From Miscanthus floridulus (lineage: Eukaryota > Streptophyta > Magnoliopsida > Poales > Poaceae): 64,000 nucleotides of DNA. Location: NCBI RefSeq assembly GCF_019320115.1, contig NC_089584.1, forward strand, positions 58,152,852 through 58,216,851, written 5' to 3'. The translations under genes and the position numbers were made by a program. Below are positions 12,261 through 23,350 of the stretch, one piece after another (position 1 is the first letter of the stretch; every line of letters starts with the position of its first letter). The notes under the pieces were generated by a model. The model did not search any database. It saw only the letters and a list, made by a program, of their open reading frames with translations, and was not told the origin of the DNA.

Positions 12261-13520
12261 GATTATTGAATACAAACTGGTGTAGCAGGGACGTCAAATG
12301 GCTGCTGGCTCCCAATTTTCGGGTCATAATGACCTAACATGGGCATCCATCCTTGGCTCCCATCCGAACGAGGCTCTCTCTCAGAAAAAAAATCCTCACT
12401 CCCTCGTATGCTTATTCGCTGGCCACCCTCCTCACCCACCGTGCTCGTCGTGCTGCCGCGTCGTGCCCTTCCCCCATCGTCAGCCACGACGCGTGCCCTC
12501 GCTCCCTGCGCTGCTTACCTGCGTTGCTCACCTACGTCCTAGTCACCTGCACCGTTCGCTCCCTCGTCGTCCATCCGTCGCCCATCGCTGTTGGGTGCGC
12601 CGCTGACCCCACCATGGCTGCTGGGGCAACCCGTGCCGTGGCGCCTCAAGTCTTCCCTGGCCGAGCCAAGGGCACCAATGAGCGTGGCCGGTGCTGGTGG
12701 TGCTCGCGCGCCACCGCTTGCCTCCAGATATCACCTCGACGATTGAAATCAACCGGCCCTGGCCTTCCCCTCCCCTATATTGCAAATGTATATTCAAGTG
12801 TTTCAGAGGTATGTTGCAATTGTTATATATGGATGCTGCAAAAGTACATCGGGATGTTGCATATATTGCATATTTTTGCAAGTGCTTTCAGTGGTATATT
12901 GCAAGCGTTTTGAAAAAAAATATTTCATAAGTTTCAGACGTATGTTGTAGCAAGTGTTTTAGTTAGATGTTGCATATATTTCACACACATGTTACAAATA
13001 TTTTATCTGGGTGTTGCATATGTTTCACACACATATTGCAAGTGTTTTATCCGGATGTTGCATATGTTTCACACAAATATTGCAACAAAATATTCCAAAT
13101 GTTTTATCTTTGTCCGACGCATGTTGCATCCAAGTGTTTCATATTGCAAGTATTTCACAGGACACATTGAGTGATGGGCGCACGGCCCTGGCGCCAGGGG
13201 ATGGGGCACGTCAGAGCTGGGGACCGGCTCCTAGGTCCCGAGCGATTGCAGCGGGAGTTGTGAGGTTGGGGGGGAGGGGCAGGATCCATGTGCAAGGCGG
13301 GTGCGGGCTACGCGACGATCCATCCTGACACGAAGAGCGGCGGATGCAGCGTCGAAGGCAGGGTGCACATGCAAATCAAAGTGAGGCGGATGGATGTGGA
13401 CTATGTAGACAGCGCTAGCCACGTCGTTTTTCCACGGCATGACTGCATCATTGCCGCCATATGCCTGCGAGGTGGATCATCCTGTACTGTCTGACACGAC
13501 GTGTGGCCGCATAGATTACA
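12261..13520. mobile_element. Unclassified DNA-transposon-like relic with internal repeats
   Basis: A GC-rich half (12400-12760) is followed by irregular repeats (12780-13165) of a unit containing GTTGCATATGTTTCACACA and ATTGCAAGTGTTTTATC. At least five imperfect copies are present. I know this repeat type from dispersed grass elements, possibly of Mutator or CACTA origin, but I cannot see terminal inverted repeats or a target duplication. The reading frames over the GC-rich half have no recognisable domain. Confidence 0.45.
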
Positions 13521-13724
13521 CGGTTGAAAGATGCAGCCAATGCAGCGGTGCACATAATTAACCCAGCTAGCTAATCAGGCTTAGCTCTGCCCTGTGTGTT
13601 TTCTTTACTCTGAATCCATACAAAGTGGAGCATGCAACTGATGAGCTGCCAGCACAGCACTGCACGGCTCTGCTAGTGCTCCGAGTAATAAAGAAAACAA
13701 AACTGCTCTCAAAATCCAGGACAG
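13521..13724. other. Short unassigned gap
   Basis: I see no gene and no repeat unit in this stretch between the DNA-transposon relic and the first MITE. Confidence 0.4.
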
Positions 13725-13727
13725 TGA

Positions 13728-13967
13728 GGCTGTGTTTAGTTCCCAAAAAGTTTTCCAAAAAATGCTACAGTAGCTATTACATCGAATCTTGCGATACGTG
13801 CATGGAGCATTAAATATAGATGAAAAAAAACTAATTGTACAGTTTGGTTGGAAATCGCGAGACGAACATTTTGAGCCTAATTAATCCATGATTGAACACT
13901 AATTACTAAATAAAAACGAAAGCGCTATAGTAGCCAAATTCCCAAATTTCATGAACTAAACACAACC
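13728..13967. mobile_element. Tourist/Harbinger-like MITE, 240 bp
   Basis: Terminal inverted repeats GGCTGTGTTTAGTTC and GAACTAAACACAACC (one mismatch) bound the element. A 3-bp target duplication TGA (13725-13727 and 13968-13970) flanks it. A 3-bp duplication fits the PIF/Harbinger superfamily. It has no coding capacity and would have been mobilised in trans. Confidence 0.85.
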
Positions 13968-13970
13968 TGA

Positions 13971-14686
13971 GATACGCGGCAGGCCCCACGTTAGCCGATC
14001 GCTTTGCAAAGGGCTTTGCAGAGTATACGAAGGGCATGATTACTTCTGCTGCTGCTGCTGGTTAGTGCAGTCGATCAGTGGACGGAGGTAAAAATAGAAT
14101 ACTCGTCGTCAGTAAAGCTCATGGCACGGTTACGAGAGAGATCAGCTCAGTAATATATAGCGGCTAGTATATAAGCTGTTTGTGTTGATTTGTATGGCTG
14201 ATTTTATAGGAGAGAAAAATATTGTACCATGCCTGATATGCCGGCATGTAAGCTCAATACGCCTGCAGGCTGAAACGGGGTTGAGTTCTGGGAGAGAGGA
14301 TCTGTGCCTGTTCATACGTGCGTGTACGGTGTACTGAGATGCAGCCAAAAGTAGAGCAAGAACTGTTGCTCCGTATCAGGTTCGGGGGGCTCTCTAGTAT
14401 GTCTGCACAAGATCTACTGGATTCAGACCATCTCAGTTTATGATGGCCGGCACAGCAGAGAGATTTCTTGGATACGAACTGTTCTTCAAATTCAGTCCCA
14501 CAGGGAAAAATGGAAGGTTTATTTTGAACCTTGTATGAAACCCAGAGGCACGATGGGCAAAACTTAACAGATCCCGGGACGGGACAAGAAACGTTTTTGG
14601 TACCGGAGGCACCGGGAACGCTTTTCAAATTTTACTACCTGGGAGTCACTGTTCATTCCATATTTCCGTGCATGCCTTTGGCACAC
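13971..14686. other. Intergenic stretch without a recognised feature
   Basis: There is a short CTG-trinucleotide run near 14047. No reading frame here resembles a protein I know, and no repeat ends are visible. Confidence 0.5.
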
Positions 14687-14689
14687 CAA

Positions 14690-14963
14690 GGCCGCGTTTA
14701 GTTGCGCCCGGAATTGGCGCCGCCGAATTTCCAGCGACACAGTAGTGCACTGTAGCATTTCGTTTTTATTCGGTAATAATTGTCCAATCGTTGACTAATT
14801 AGGCTCAAAACGTTCGTCTCGCAAAGTACAACCAAACTGTGCAATTAGTTTTTAATTTCGTCAACATTTAGTACTCCATGCATGTACCACAAGTTTGATG
14901 TGACGGAAAATCTTCTTTTTGCATAGTGTCAAAGTTAGAAATTTGGTGAAACTAAGCGTGGCC
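14690..14963. mobile_element. Tourist/Harbinger-like MITE, 274 bp, inverted relative to the first
   Basis: The ends GGCCGCGTTTAGTT and AAACTAAGCGTGGCC are imperfect inverted repeats. The target duplication is CAA (14687-14689 and 14964-14966). Internal text (TAATTAGGCTCAAAACG, CTCGCAAAGTACAACC) is the reverse complement of the MITE at 13728, so both belong to one family. Confidence 0.85.
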
Positions 14964-14966
14964 CAA

Positions 14967-15960
14967 GACACGAAAAAGTTACATTCTGTCAATGAGGTGA
15001 AAATTCCTTTGGCCCTGCAAGTGCAAACAAACACAATAGAAGCCCCTTTTTTGCCCCATGCATGTATCCAGGGTAAAAGAAAAAAGTAAAAACTAGTTTG
15101 GAGTGTAGAGGACCTAGGAAACAGTGAAAGGTAGCATGTACATGGAGATCTGGGGACCTCTGAGACAGACAATCAGAGTTTCATTCCATGTAGGACCAAG
15201 CAGCAGGCAGCTGCAGATGAACAGCAAAGGAGAGTTCTGATGAGTAGAGTGGCCACAGCCACACCCATAGGAGCAAGCAATAGCTATGTAGCCAAGCAAG
15301 CATGCTCCCTGCAGAACCCAATGAAGGAGATAAAGGGGAAGGAGATGGGTGAAAAGAAGAGAATAGAGCACCGGAATAAAAAAGATGAAGAGCGGACCCA
15401 ACCCAAAGGCCAAAGCCACTGGACTCTGCCCCCATTGCATTCTATTGCCTCTTGCCCCCTCGGTCCTACGAGAACACCTGTGTAGCTCAAGATTGACCGG
15501 GTTTAAAGTGGTCAAGCAAGCTGCATGCAGACACAGATTTAGGACCCATTTGAAATCAATAAATTTCACGTAAGTTATACATAGATTTGACAGAAATCAG
15601 TTCATTTTCACTGAAAAAACATATGAAATTAGAAGAAAAAAAAAACTGCATTCTAAAGGGGGGCTTATTTTTTGCTTGCTTGTTATTTGAACATTGATTC
15701 ATGGCTTCACGCAAATAAAGCTTAAGGCTTGCTAATTACATCTTATACGTGTTTCAGATAGATTACAATGCCTCATTTTCAGAAATTGAAACTTTTTTTA
15801 AACTAGCTTACTATAAGGTAGTGGAAATTGTGATTTTCAAGAACTAAACCAGTTATGTAGTTATTTTTTTATGAATTACACAATAGATATCCACAAGCGC
15901 GCACACACACGTGCTCCTTATTTTTCATTTTCACAGGGTGTATTAAGAGTTGAAATACTC
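14967..15960. other. Intergenic stretch without a recognised feature
   Basis: The reading frames here show no domain, and the DNA becomes AT-rich after 15550. I found no repeat boundaries. Confidence 0.5.
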
Positions 15961-15962
15961 GA

Positions 15963-16260
15963 ATGTTGTCATTTGTTCCAACAATTACTAGAAAAATGTC
16001 TGCAATGATATCTGAAAGTTGTATCAATGGCTTCGTACATCACATATCAATGACTAATTTATTTTACAAACATAGTTACAGCAAGTTGAACCAAATAAAC
16101 TGTGGTTTTAAATTCGCAAGGGCAAGTGTAGTATTTTGGTCTATATGGTTGACAAGAAATGATACAATTTTTGACAAAAAAATATTACACTCTTCTTTAT
16201 AGATTATTTTGATGGTGAGTTGTTGGACACGGTTTTAGTCCATTTTCCAAAAGGAGACTA
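15963..16260 (+). pseudogene. LINE fragment, reverse-transcriptase zinc-binding (zf-RVT) C-terminus
   Basis: The translation contains ARASVVFWSIWLTRNDTIFD, matching the W-x-I-W-L-x-R-N-D signature near the C-terminus of plant L1-type polyproteins. After a TAG at 16200 the frame continues with ILMVSCWTRF, as expected for the same domain. Only this short piece remains, and I see no poly(A) tail or target duplication. The motif is distinctive but the match is short. Confidence 0.55.
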
Positions 16261-17527
16261 CGACAATTGAGATTTTCCCCAAAAATGAATGGTTGTCTTC
16301 CTATAGGCTCTCAAAGCTTAGTTTGTCATTAATGCTCTTTTAGACACTTATCTTTTGTTGCTTTTTTTAGAGTTTATCCTTAGCCTGAGGCTAGAAATTT
16401 ACAAGCTTCAATGATTTGGTGCAAAACTCCTGAGGACGTCAAAATTAAAAAAAAAACTATTTTCTCAAAAAATGCCTTGATATTGATTTGGCCGCAATTG
16501 GTAATATATTAGTAGTCATTGAACACTTTTCAATGTTTTGATTGAAATCCTGATATGCTCTATGTAAGGTCTTTTTTTGCAGGGCTTTAGTAGATCATCA
16601 GTTTACTTAAAAGCCCACCGAAAGAGCACACGAGAACAGTTCTGAAGCTAAAAACAAGAAAGCCGAAGCCATTAAGGCCAGCCACGCCAAACGTGGCTTC
16701 TTTTTTGTTTGTTTGTTTGTTCCTCCACTTTTAGAGAGGGGTGGCGGTAATTGTGTTGGTCCAGTTATAGTGCTTCCTGAGAGCTCGATCGCCCACCGTA
16801 TGGAAGTCCCATAACATGGTCGGCTTGTACACTGATCGTCAGACACGTCTGATGAGACGAGTAATTCCGCGAAGGTGGTCGACATGCACCGTGGAAAATA
16901 AAAAGATGTTGGGCATCGGATTCGCTAAGGAGGAGGGGACAACAGCTTTACCAGACGCGCGCGCGCCTCATCAATTGATCGATGCATGTCAACTTACGAC
17001 AAATATGCCAAATACTCAAAGAGTATGCATACCCCTTTGGCCTACATACCCATCCTGCAAGTATCCCCGGCGTATGATGAGACGAGACCACTGCTGCTGC
17101 TGCTTTGCCCGTTTGTCTCTTTAACCGGTTGGGCTGGTGCATGCAATGTGGTGGACACACACAACACAGACGACATGGGAGGTGAGTTGTGGAGGCAAAT
17201 TGCCAATGGCATATGCATGCCTTTCCTTGCCACTCATTGCATCGCGCTTGCGCAGCCGCAGCACTCCATTGCATGGCATGGGCACTTCCACACCTGGGCT
17301 GGGGGGACGTTTGGTTGGGCACACAGTAAATTATGGGATTCCTCCTCCCTCTCAACCCAACTCAATTGCCTCATGCTGCAAAGCCTCATGCTTTGTCGGC
17401 CCCGGCCCGGCCCCCTATGGCTAAGCTAACTGCTGGAGTACTAGTAGTTACTTCCTCTCTCTTCTATCTCTAGTCACCATGATCGATAAGCCGCCTAGTT
17501 ACGTGGCTGCCAGTGCCAGTGCCAGTG
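16261..17527. other. Intergenic and promoter-proximal DNA upstream of the neprosin-like gene
   Basis: No gene is recognised. The stretch to 16600 is AT-rich and may be the tail of the LINE relic. From about 17400 it becomes pyrimidine-rich (CTTCCTCTCTCTTCTATCTC near 17450), which is common in plant core promoters. Confidence 0.5.
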
Positions 17528-17533
17528 CTATGC

Positions 17534-17539
17534 TATATA
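17534..17539 (+). promoter_or_regulatory. Candidate TATA box of the neprosin-like gene
   Basis: TATATA lies in CTATATAGC, 394 bases upstream of the chosen start codon. This would give a 5' untranslated region of about 360 bases. No transcript evidence is available. Confidence 0.4.
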
Positions 17540-17799
17540 GCGCCCCCGGTGTGCTCGCCTCGGCAGCGCCTTGGAAGAAGCAGCAGAGAGCAGAGATATC
17601 GTTGCGTAGAGGGAGGAGGAGTGCTCCTTCGTTCGTGTTTGGCCAAATCGAAACAACGATCCGCCAGCTGTCACTTGAGAGTGCAGAGCCGCGCGTGCTG
17701 TCGGACGGCGCCCAGCTCGATTATTTGTGGCGGCGGCAGCAGCAGCACCAGCTCCCACTCCCAAGCAGCAGTCACATACAGGCGGAAGCGAACCGGCCA

Positions 17800-17928
17800 A
17801 TGTATTCTTCGTCGCCTGCTTGGGAGAAGAAGCGCGTGAGCAGCCAAGGGCACAAGCCACTCTTCTGCAACTGCATCTGCAGCAGGAGGATTCACAAGCC
17901 GATCATCAGCAGGCGGACGCCGCACTGA
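17800..17928 (+). CDS. Upstream open reading frame (42 codons) overlapping the main ATG
   Basis: An ATG at 17800 opens a 42-residue frame, rich in Arg, Lys and Ser, ending with TGA at 17926-17928. The last A of this stop is the first base of the neprosin ATG (TGATG). The same frame is open further upstream to an ATG at 17530, but that lies at the TATA box. If the leader is transcribed as proposed, ribosomes would need leaky scanning or reinitiation to reach the main start. No function is implied for the peptide. Confidence 0.35.
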   Translation: MYSSSPAWEKKRVSSQGHKPLFCNCICSRRIHKPIISRRTPH

Positions 17929-20008
17929 TGGCGACGACGATGGCCTCGTGTTCCTCCTATTCTTCGTCCCGCGCCGCCGCTGCCCACCTCGTGCGCCTCC
18001 TGCTCGTCGCGCTTCTTCTTGCCGCCGGCTGGGCCAGGGCCACCGCGGCGAAGAACGACACGCAGAGGTTCCGGCCCGGCGACGAGCTCCGGCGGTACAG
18101 GAGGGTGCAGGCGCTGCTCAAGAGGCTCAACAAGCCGGCGCTCCGGACCATCCAGGCACGTGCGTGCACCTCTCCTCCTCTGCTCTTGCATTGGTTGCTC
18201 TCTTTGTTGTTCCGTCGCCGATCGAGGTGTCTGTGTCACTGTGTGTGCATGATTTGCAATGACGACACTGATAGTGACCTTGCTTGCTCGGTTGTCGGCG
18301 TGTGTGTCTGCACTGCAGAGCCCCGACGGCGACCTCATCGACTGCGTGGCGGCGCACCTGCAGCCGGCCTTCGACCACCCAAGGCTGCGCGCGCAGAGGC
18401 CACTGGCGGACCCGCCGGCGAGGCCCAAGGGGCACCACCACAGCCGCCGCCCCAGTAATGACACCACCGCGGATGCCGGCGTCCAGCTGTGGGCGGCCTC
18501 CGGGGAAGCGTGCCCGGAGGGGTCCGTGCCCATCAGGCGGGTCACGGAGGCGGACGTGCTCCGCGCCAGCTCCGTCAGGCGGTTCGGCAGGGCGCCCGCA
18601 AGCAGGGTGCGGCGCGACTCCGTCTCCGGCGGACACGAGGTATAGGATCATGGGAATTGGGGGCCAATAGTACTCGTAGCTGACAAGCGCTACAAGCCAG
18701 ACCACAAACTAGGAGGAACGAAACGTCCAATCCCGCTTGCAGTTATTACAACAGCCTGACATCATTCAGATCGAAGCAATTGATAGGCTAGCTAACGAGT
18801 GCACCGTCGTCCCTGACGCATGCAGCACGCGGTGGGGTACGTGGCCGGCGACGAGTACTACGGCGCCAAGGCGAGCATCAACGTGTGGGCGCCGCAGGTG
18901 AGCACGGCGTCGGAGTTCAGCCTGTCGCAGATCTGGGTCATCGCGGGATCCTTCGGCAACGACCTCAACACCATCGAGGCAGGGTGGCAGGTCAGCCCGC
19001 AGCTGTACGGGGACAACGCGCCAAGGTTCTTCACCTACTGGACGGTGAGCATTTGCACTCGCTGCACGCACCTCCTCTGCTCAATTGCTCATCACCTCAT
19101 GCATCTAGCATCTTGATCGAGTCTTGACTGATCTGATGACCTGCAGACGGACGCGTACCAGACCACCGGGTGCTACAACCTCCTCTGCTCCGGCTTCATC
19201 CAGACCAACAGCCGCATCGCCATGGGCGCCGCCATCTCGCCCACCTCCGCCTACAACGCCGGCCAGTTCGACATCAGCCTGCTCGTCTGGAAGGTGCGTA
19301 GGCATCTCTCAATCTCTCATCTAGTATGCGGTCCCCGCCGGTCCTAGCTCGTTCAATGGCAACTCCGTCCGTGCCTCTCCCTGCACGGGGCGCAGGCGGC
19401 AGACAGCAGCACACGCCGCACATCAGTGCACTCCAGTCCTTGCTTTAGTTTGCTTCCTCCTTTCGGCTTTTCAAGTGCGCGGCTTTTCACACACAGCACG
19501 TTAGTTTTTTTTTTATTTTTACAAATGAATATGATGAGTAGCAGTGGTGGAGCTGAATTTTCCTCGTCTTTGCTTTTTCTCTGTTTCATTCACTTCAAAT
19601 TAACCTGAAATCTACTGGCTCTTTCAGGACCCGAACCACGGCAACTGGTGGCTGGAGTTCGGCTCCGGCGAGCTGGTGGGGTACTGGCCGTCGCTGCTGT
19701 TCAGCCACCTGGCGTCGCACGCGAGCATGGTGCAGTTCGGCGGCGAGGTGGTGAACACGCGCGCGTCGGGGTCCCACACGGCCACGCAGATGGGCAGCGG
19801 CCACTTCGCCGGGGAAGGCTTCGGCCGGGCCTCCTACTTCCGCAACCTGGAGGTGGTGGACTGGGACAACAGCCTCGTCCCGCTCGCCGCCGGCTTCCAC
19901 GTCACCGCCGACCACCCCAACTGCTACGACATCCAGGGCGGCGTCAACGCCGTCTGGGGAAACTACTTCTACTACGGCGGGCCGGGCAGGAACGTCAGGT
20001 GCACGTAG
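17928..20008 (+). CDS. Neprosin-family (DUF239) secreted protein, five exons
   Basis: Inferred exons are 17928-18155, 18319-18639, 18826-19044, 19147-19293 and 19628-20008. All junctions are phase 0 and the product is 431 residues, the usual size for this family. Residues 1-41 form a signal peptide with the core HLVRLLLVALLLAAG. A neprosin activation region follows (LKRLNKP, then SPDGDLIDCV and QPAFDHPRL). The neprosin domain starts about residue 180 with HAVGYVAGDEYYGA, then NTIEAGWQVSP, TTGCYNLLCSGFIQ, NWWLEFGSGELVGYWP, and ends NVRCT. The Glu in TIEAGWQ and the Glu in WWLEFG probably correspond to the glutamate pair proposed as catalytic in pitcher-plant neprosin, a prolyl endopeptidase. 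Most plant members have no known substrate. Intron 1 starts GC, not GT. The first ATG in frame is at 17928; a second is at 17940. The exons are much richer in GC than the surroundings. Confidence 0.9.
18156..18318 (+). other. Intron 1 of the neprosin-like gene, apparent GC-AG splice pair
   Basis: Exon 1 must end after ATCCAG and exon 2 must begin AGCCCCGAC to keep the conserved RTI(Q/K)-SPDGDLIDCV join. This puts GC (CAG|GCACGT) at the donor and a normal TGCAG at the acceptor. Nearby GT dinucleotides at 18161 and 18165 would break the frame. GC-AG introns are a known minority class in plants. Confidence 0.7.
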
Positions 20009-20420
20009 CGGTAGCAATCCTGATCCATTCCAAGATCGTCTCGTTACTTGGTGATGATGCAGCCATGCAGGGGAGGAGGATACCAATACCTACCTTTTTG
20101 CATTTTGCTTCTCCAGACAAGTATCTTTATTGGTCTGGTTCTGGTCTTTTCTTTCTTTCTTGTTATTATTTTCTTTTCCTTCCTTCCCACCAAAGGTTAA
20201 TTAATTTCTCAAAAGCGAGAATTCTGGATCATGTAGTTTTCTTCTTTTTTTTTCCTTTCTTAGTGGTCTGAAACAAAAGGGTGAAGGGTTCAGTGCCAGT
20301 TAAACGTAGTCCAGTTCATCAGGTAGCATGATCGATCGAGTTGTAATGTAAAAGCCCCCTGAACAATGTAGCCAAGGTAGCAGTATATACATGCATTTGT
20401 TTACTCCTTTTCCAGCTTAC
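20009..20420 (+). other. Probable 3' untranslated region of the neprosin-like gene
   Basis: T-rich DNA follows the stop codon. TTGTAATGTAAAAG near 20341 is a weak candidate for a plant polyadenylation signal. The transcript end cannot be fixed from sequence. Confidence 0.4.
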
Positions 20421-21320
20421 CTTGCTTGCCTCTGACTCAAAGTCTTCAGTAATCGATCATGAACAAAGAGAAACCAAAACTAGTAAGCTTGTACCGCGCT
20501 TGGACGCTAAGCAACAGAGCCTCATGCAAAGTCTTGTCGTCGTCGTTTCTAAATTCAAGCGAAAACAAATCAAGTACCTCGACCTCGAAAAGCTAGTAAA
20601 ACTGTGTGCTGACATTTGAAGCTACTAGAAGCAATCAAACACCTCGGTGAAACAATATAACCGATCGCGTCAACGAGGAACATGAAACTCATGAGACGAC
20701 AGAATTAGCCGGAATGCCATGCTATATATTTCTAGCTAGAATCTAGAGCTGTACAGTAACCTGCCTGTAGGGGGCCGGGGTACACTAGTACAGTAGTTTT
20801 TTCTCCTTTAGCTTCTTTTATCTCCCAAGGCATTTGTCCCTTCCTTCACGTCCAAGTTACATCCATGCATTCTGCAGTAAAGCGGAAGCATCTAATCCAC
20901 CGATCCAACCATTTTTCCCAGCCTTATTACACTCACATCTCCAGGACCTGGACCACCTCACCGGTCGGTCTGCTCCCGTTGCTAGCTCCTCCTAGAATCT
21001 ACAGCCACAGGTGAGAGTGAGAAGAAGGAACATGGCCGCCGGACACTGAAAGCTAGCAGATGGCAGCCACAGGCACCTTCAAGCCAAGAGTAGCGTTCGG
21101 CCAAGAAGAGAGAGAGCCGGCCACTGGGTCTTTCTTGGCCTTTTCATTCCGCTGCTACCGGGCGCAGCAGTGAGCAGCTTCAGGCCTAGGCCCCGAAACA
21201 CGGTTCTGGCTGCTGCAAGAGAAAAATATTATTTCAGCTAAAAAAACACGTCGAAAAAGACGGATCAGCAACCGTTTGTCCCTTCATGTTGGGCTGTACT
21301 AGTAGCAGAGCATGTGGTCG
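20421..21320. other. Intergenic stretch without a recognised feature
   Basis: The short reading frames here resemble nothing I know. No inverted or direct repeat ends are visible. Confidence 0.5.
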
Positions 21321-21328
21321 ACTCAGAG

Positions 21329-21730
21329 CAGGGTTCATCTAAACGGCCTAAACGGCCGATGAAACGACCACTAAACGATAAACGGTGGTAAATTGTTTTG
21401 TTTATGGGGTAAACGGAAATTAAACGGTCAAAAAACAGGAAAAACGGTCTAAACGGCATAAACAAAACGAAGATAAACAGTATTAAACGGGTTACCGTTT
21501 AAACGGCTGTTTAGGCGAACACGAAGTAAATCTAGTTCATTTATGTATGGATAAATTTATATACTTAAGTTTATTATATTTATAAATGTGTACACTTGAT
21601 ATGTTACATGCATAAATATCTATATTTAGTTCTTTTCACATGCAAAAATATATGTACATACCAAAATAATTGATTTTTACTCGGATAAATATGTATAAAT
21701 GCTAGTATACTTGATTTTTTACTTGCACAT
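21329..21730 (+). mobile_element. Left half of an Ac/Ds-like hAT element
   Basis: The end CAGGGTTCATCT is followed within 180 bases by about nine AAACGG motifs, the last written as GTTTAAACGG. Clustered AAACGG is the known binding motif of the Ac transposase in subterminal DNA. The flank ACTCAGAG (21321-21328) resembles CCGAGAGT after the other half. Sirevirus A splits the element at 21730/46795. Rejoined it would measure only about 529 bp, so it was non-autonomous. Confidence 0.6.
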
Positions 21731-22164
21731 TGAAAGCATCTAGGCCCCTTGTTGGGTTTCGGTGATTAATGACAATACAAGATTACTATGACTAATGTGT
21801 GTTTTGCAGAGGTAATTAAGTTAGGTCATGGTAATGGAGATCAATTGGGCAATCAAGGTTGTCATGCCCCTACGATGGAAATCGTTTTGATTTTCAAAGG
21901 ATGGACGACAAGGTTAAGGATGACTAGTTCTAAGTGTCGATTGGAGTTAGAGTGACACTTAGGTAGTTTAGGACTTTATTTTTTCTTTGGTCGTACTATT
22001 AAGGGGGTATGGACGGGTAGCTTGACCTAGATGAGTCTAGTGAGTTAGGTGTGGTGCACACTTGTTAAAACTAGCACTAGGTAGCCTCACAACAGCCCTA
22101 TGATCCTATAGAGCAAACTTCATTCACATATGTTCGAGAGTTGGAAGTGAATGGAGGGTCAAAT

Positions 22165-22545
22165 GCTGACCGGACACTGGCTCCGGTGCGACCGGACGCT
22201 GGCCGCAGGGTCTGGTCAGTTCATTTGATCAAGAGATTGCATTCGGTGCGATCGGACGCTGGAGTGGTCAAGTGACCAGACGCTGAGAGGCAGCGTCCGG
22301 TCGACTCTAGTAAGGTTCCAGAGAAGGGAATCTGCGACCGGACGCGTCCAGTCAATACTGACCGGACCCTGGGTTCAGTGTCCGGTCGAGTACAGTAAGG
22401 TTCCAGTGAGGGTTTAATGCGACCGGACGCGTCCGATTAGTAGTGATCGGACCCTGCCAGCGTCCGGTCAACACTTTATCACTGGAATGCAGGTTGAACT
22501 GACCGGAGCGTCCGGTCAACATGACCGGAGCATCCGGTCACCCCG
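22165..22545. repeat. GACCGG/CCGGTC motif array in the LTR U3 region
   Basis: Many copies of GACCGGACGC and GCGTCCGGTCA occur in both orientations. Sireviruses are known for palindromic CCGG-rich repeats in their LTR regulatory region. Equivalent arrays lie at 32010-32390, 42320-42680 and 45690-46030. Some copies have decayed to GATCGGAC or GTCTGGTCA. Confidence 0.8.
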
Positions 22546-22580
22546 CAGAAGCTCATAACGGTTCATTTTTCAGGCTGCCT

Positions 22581-22589
22581 TATAAATAG
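22581..22589 (+). promoter_or_regulatory. TATA box of the Sirevirus A 5' LTR
   Basis: TATAAATAG stands in the same context in all four Sirevirus LTRs (also 32432, 42717 and 46066). Transcription of element RNA would start about 30 bases downstream. Confidence 0.7.
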
Positions 22590-23297
22590 AAGCTCCACTC
22601 ATGTGTGGAGTTACTTTTGCTCATTCCAACAGCTGAGAAACACGTTTGTGAGTGCCAAGAAGAGCAAGGTCCTAGTGAGGTGATTAAAATTCGTGAATCC
22701 AAGAGAGTAGCCTCATTAGTGAATCAAGAGTAGCAAAGTGTGCATCCACCTTTCTCATTAGGCTTCGCGTGGTCAAGTGAGAGTTCGTGCTTGTTACTCT
22801 TGGTGATCACCATCACCTAAATGGCTTGGTGGTGATTGGGAGCTTGGTGATCACCCGACGGAGCTTGTGGGTGACCCAACTGAAGTTGTGAGCGGTTTTA
22901 GGTAATTCACCGCGACGGAGTGTCGAAGAATCAACCCGTAGAGAGCACTTGATCCTTGCGCGGATCAAGGGGGAGCTACACCCTTGCACGGGTGCTCCAA
23001 CCAGGACTAGTGGGGAGAGGCGACTCTCCGATACCTCGGCAAAATATCGTCACGTTCCTCTCTCTCTATTTACTTTGAGCATTTACTTTGAGCAGTTCAA
23101 TACTTGTCTTTACATTCATAGAATTGCCATGCTAGAGTAAGTTTGGAACATAGGTTGCAAGTCCGTTGTGCGTTAGATTAATAGAAACACTTTTCTAGGC
23201 ACAAGGGGTTAATTAGGCTAACCATAGGATTTAATTATTGTAAGAAAATTTAGAATTAGCCCAATTCACCCCCCTCTTGGGCATCTTGATCCTTTCA

Positions 23298-23312
23298 ATT
23301 GTCATCGGAGCC
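23298..23312 (+). other. Primer-binding site of Sirevirus A (degenerate)
   Basis: ATTGTCATCGGAGCC directly after the LTR corresponds to the initiator-tRNA-Met type site (TGGTATCAGAGC) with several changes. Element B keeps TTGGTATCGGTGCC at the same place. Confidence 0.75.
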
Positions 23313-23350
23313 TCGTGCTCACATTTTTAAGCTTAACCGCTTAGAGCAAG

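Larger units (their letters stand above)
21731..23297 (+). mobile_element. 5' LTR of Sirevirus A
   Basis: The LTR starts TGAAAGCATCTAGGCCCC and ends GATCCTTTCA (1567 bp). It is followed at once by a primer-site-like sequence. The U3 part (22165-22545) is filled with GACCGG/CCGGTC motifs, and a TATAAATAG box follows. Confidence 0.93.

Noticed and set aside
12353..12913. A 186-codon frame on the + strand in GC-rich DNA
   Set aside because: It runs into the GTTGCATATG repeats, is Pro/Arg/Ser-rich without a domain, and is matched by open frames on the other strand. Base composition explains it.
15114..15569. A 151-codon frame on the - strand
   Set aside because: It has no recognisable domain, mixed hydrophobic composition, no promoter or splice context and overlapping frames of equal quality.
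17892..18705. Long frames on the - strand over the neprosin-like exons
   Set aside because: They are shadows of GC-rich codons in a gene whose exons, splice sites and family motifs are clear on the + strand.
22165..22545. Possible CRISPR-like array of regularly spaced repeats
   Set aside because: The GACCGG/CCGGTC motifs are short, irregularly spaced and in both orientations within a retrotransposon LTR. There are no uniform spacers.
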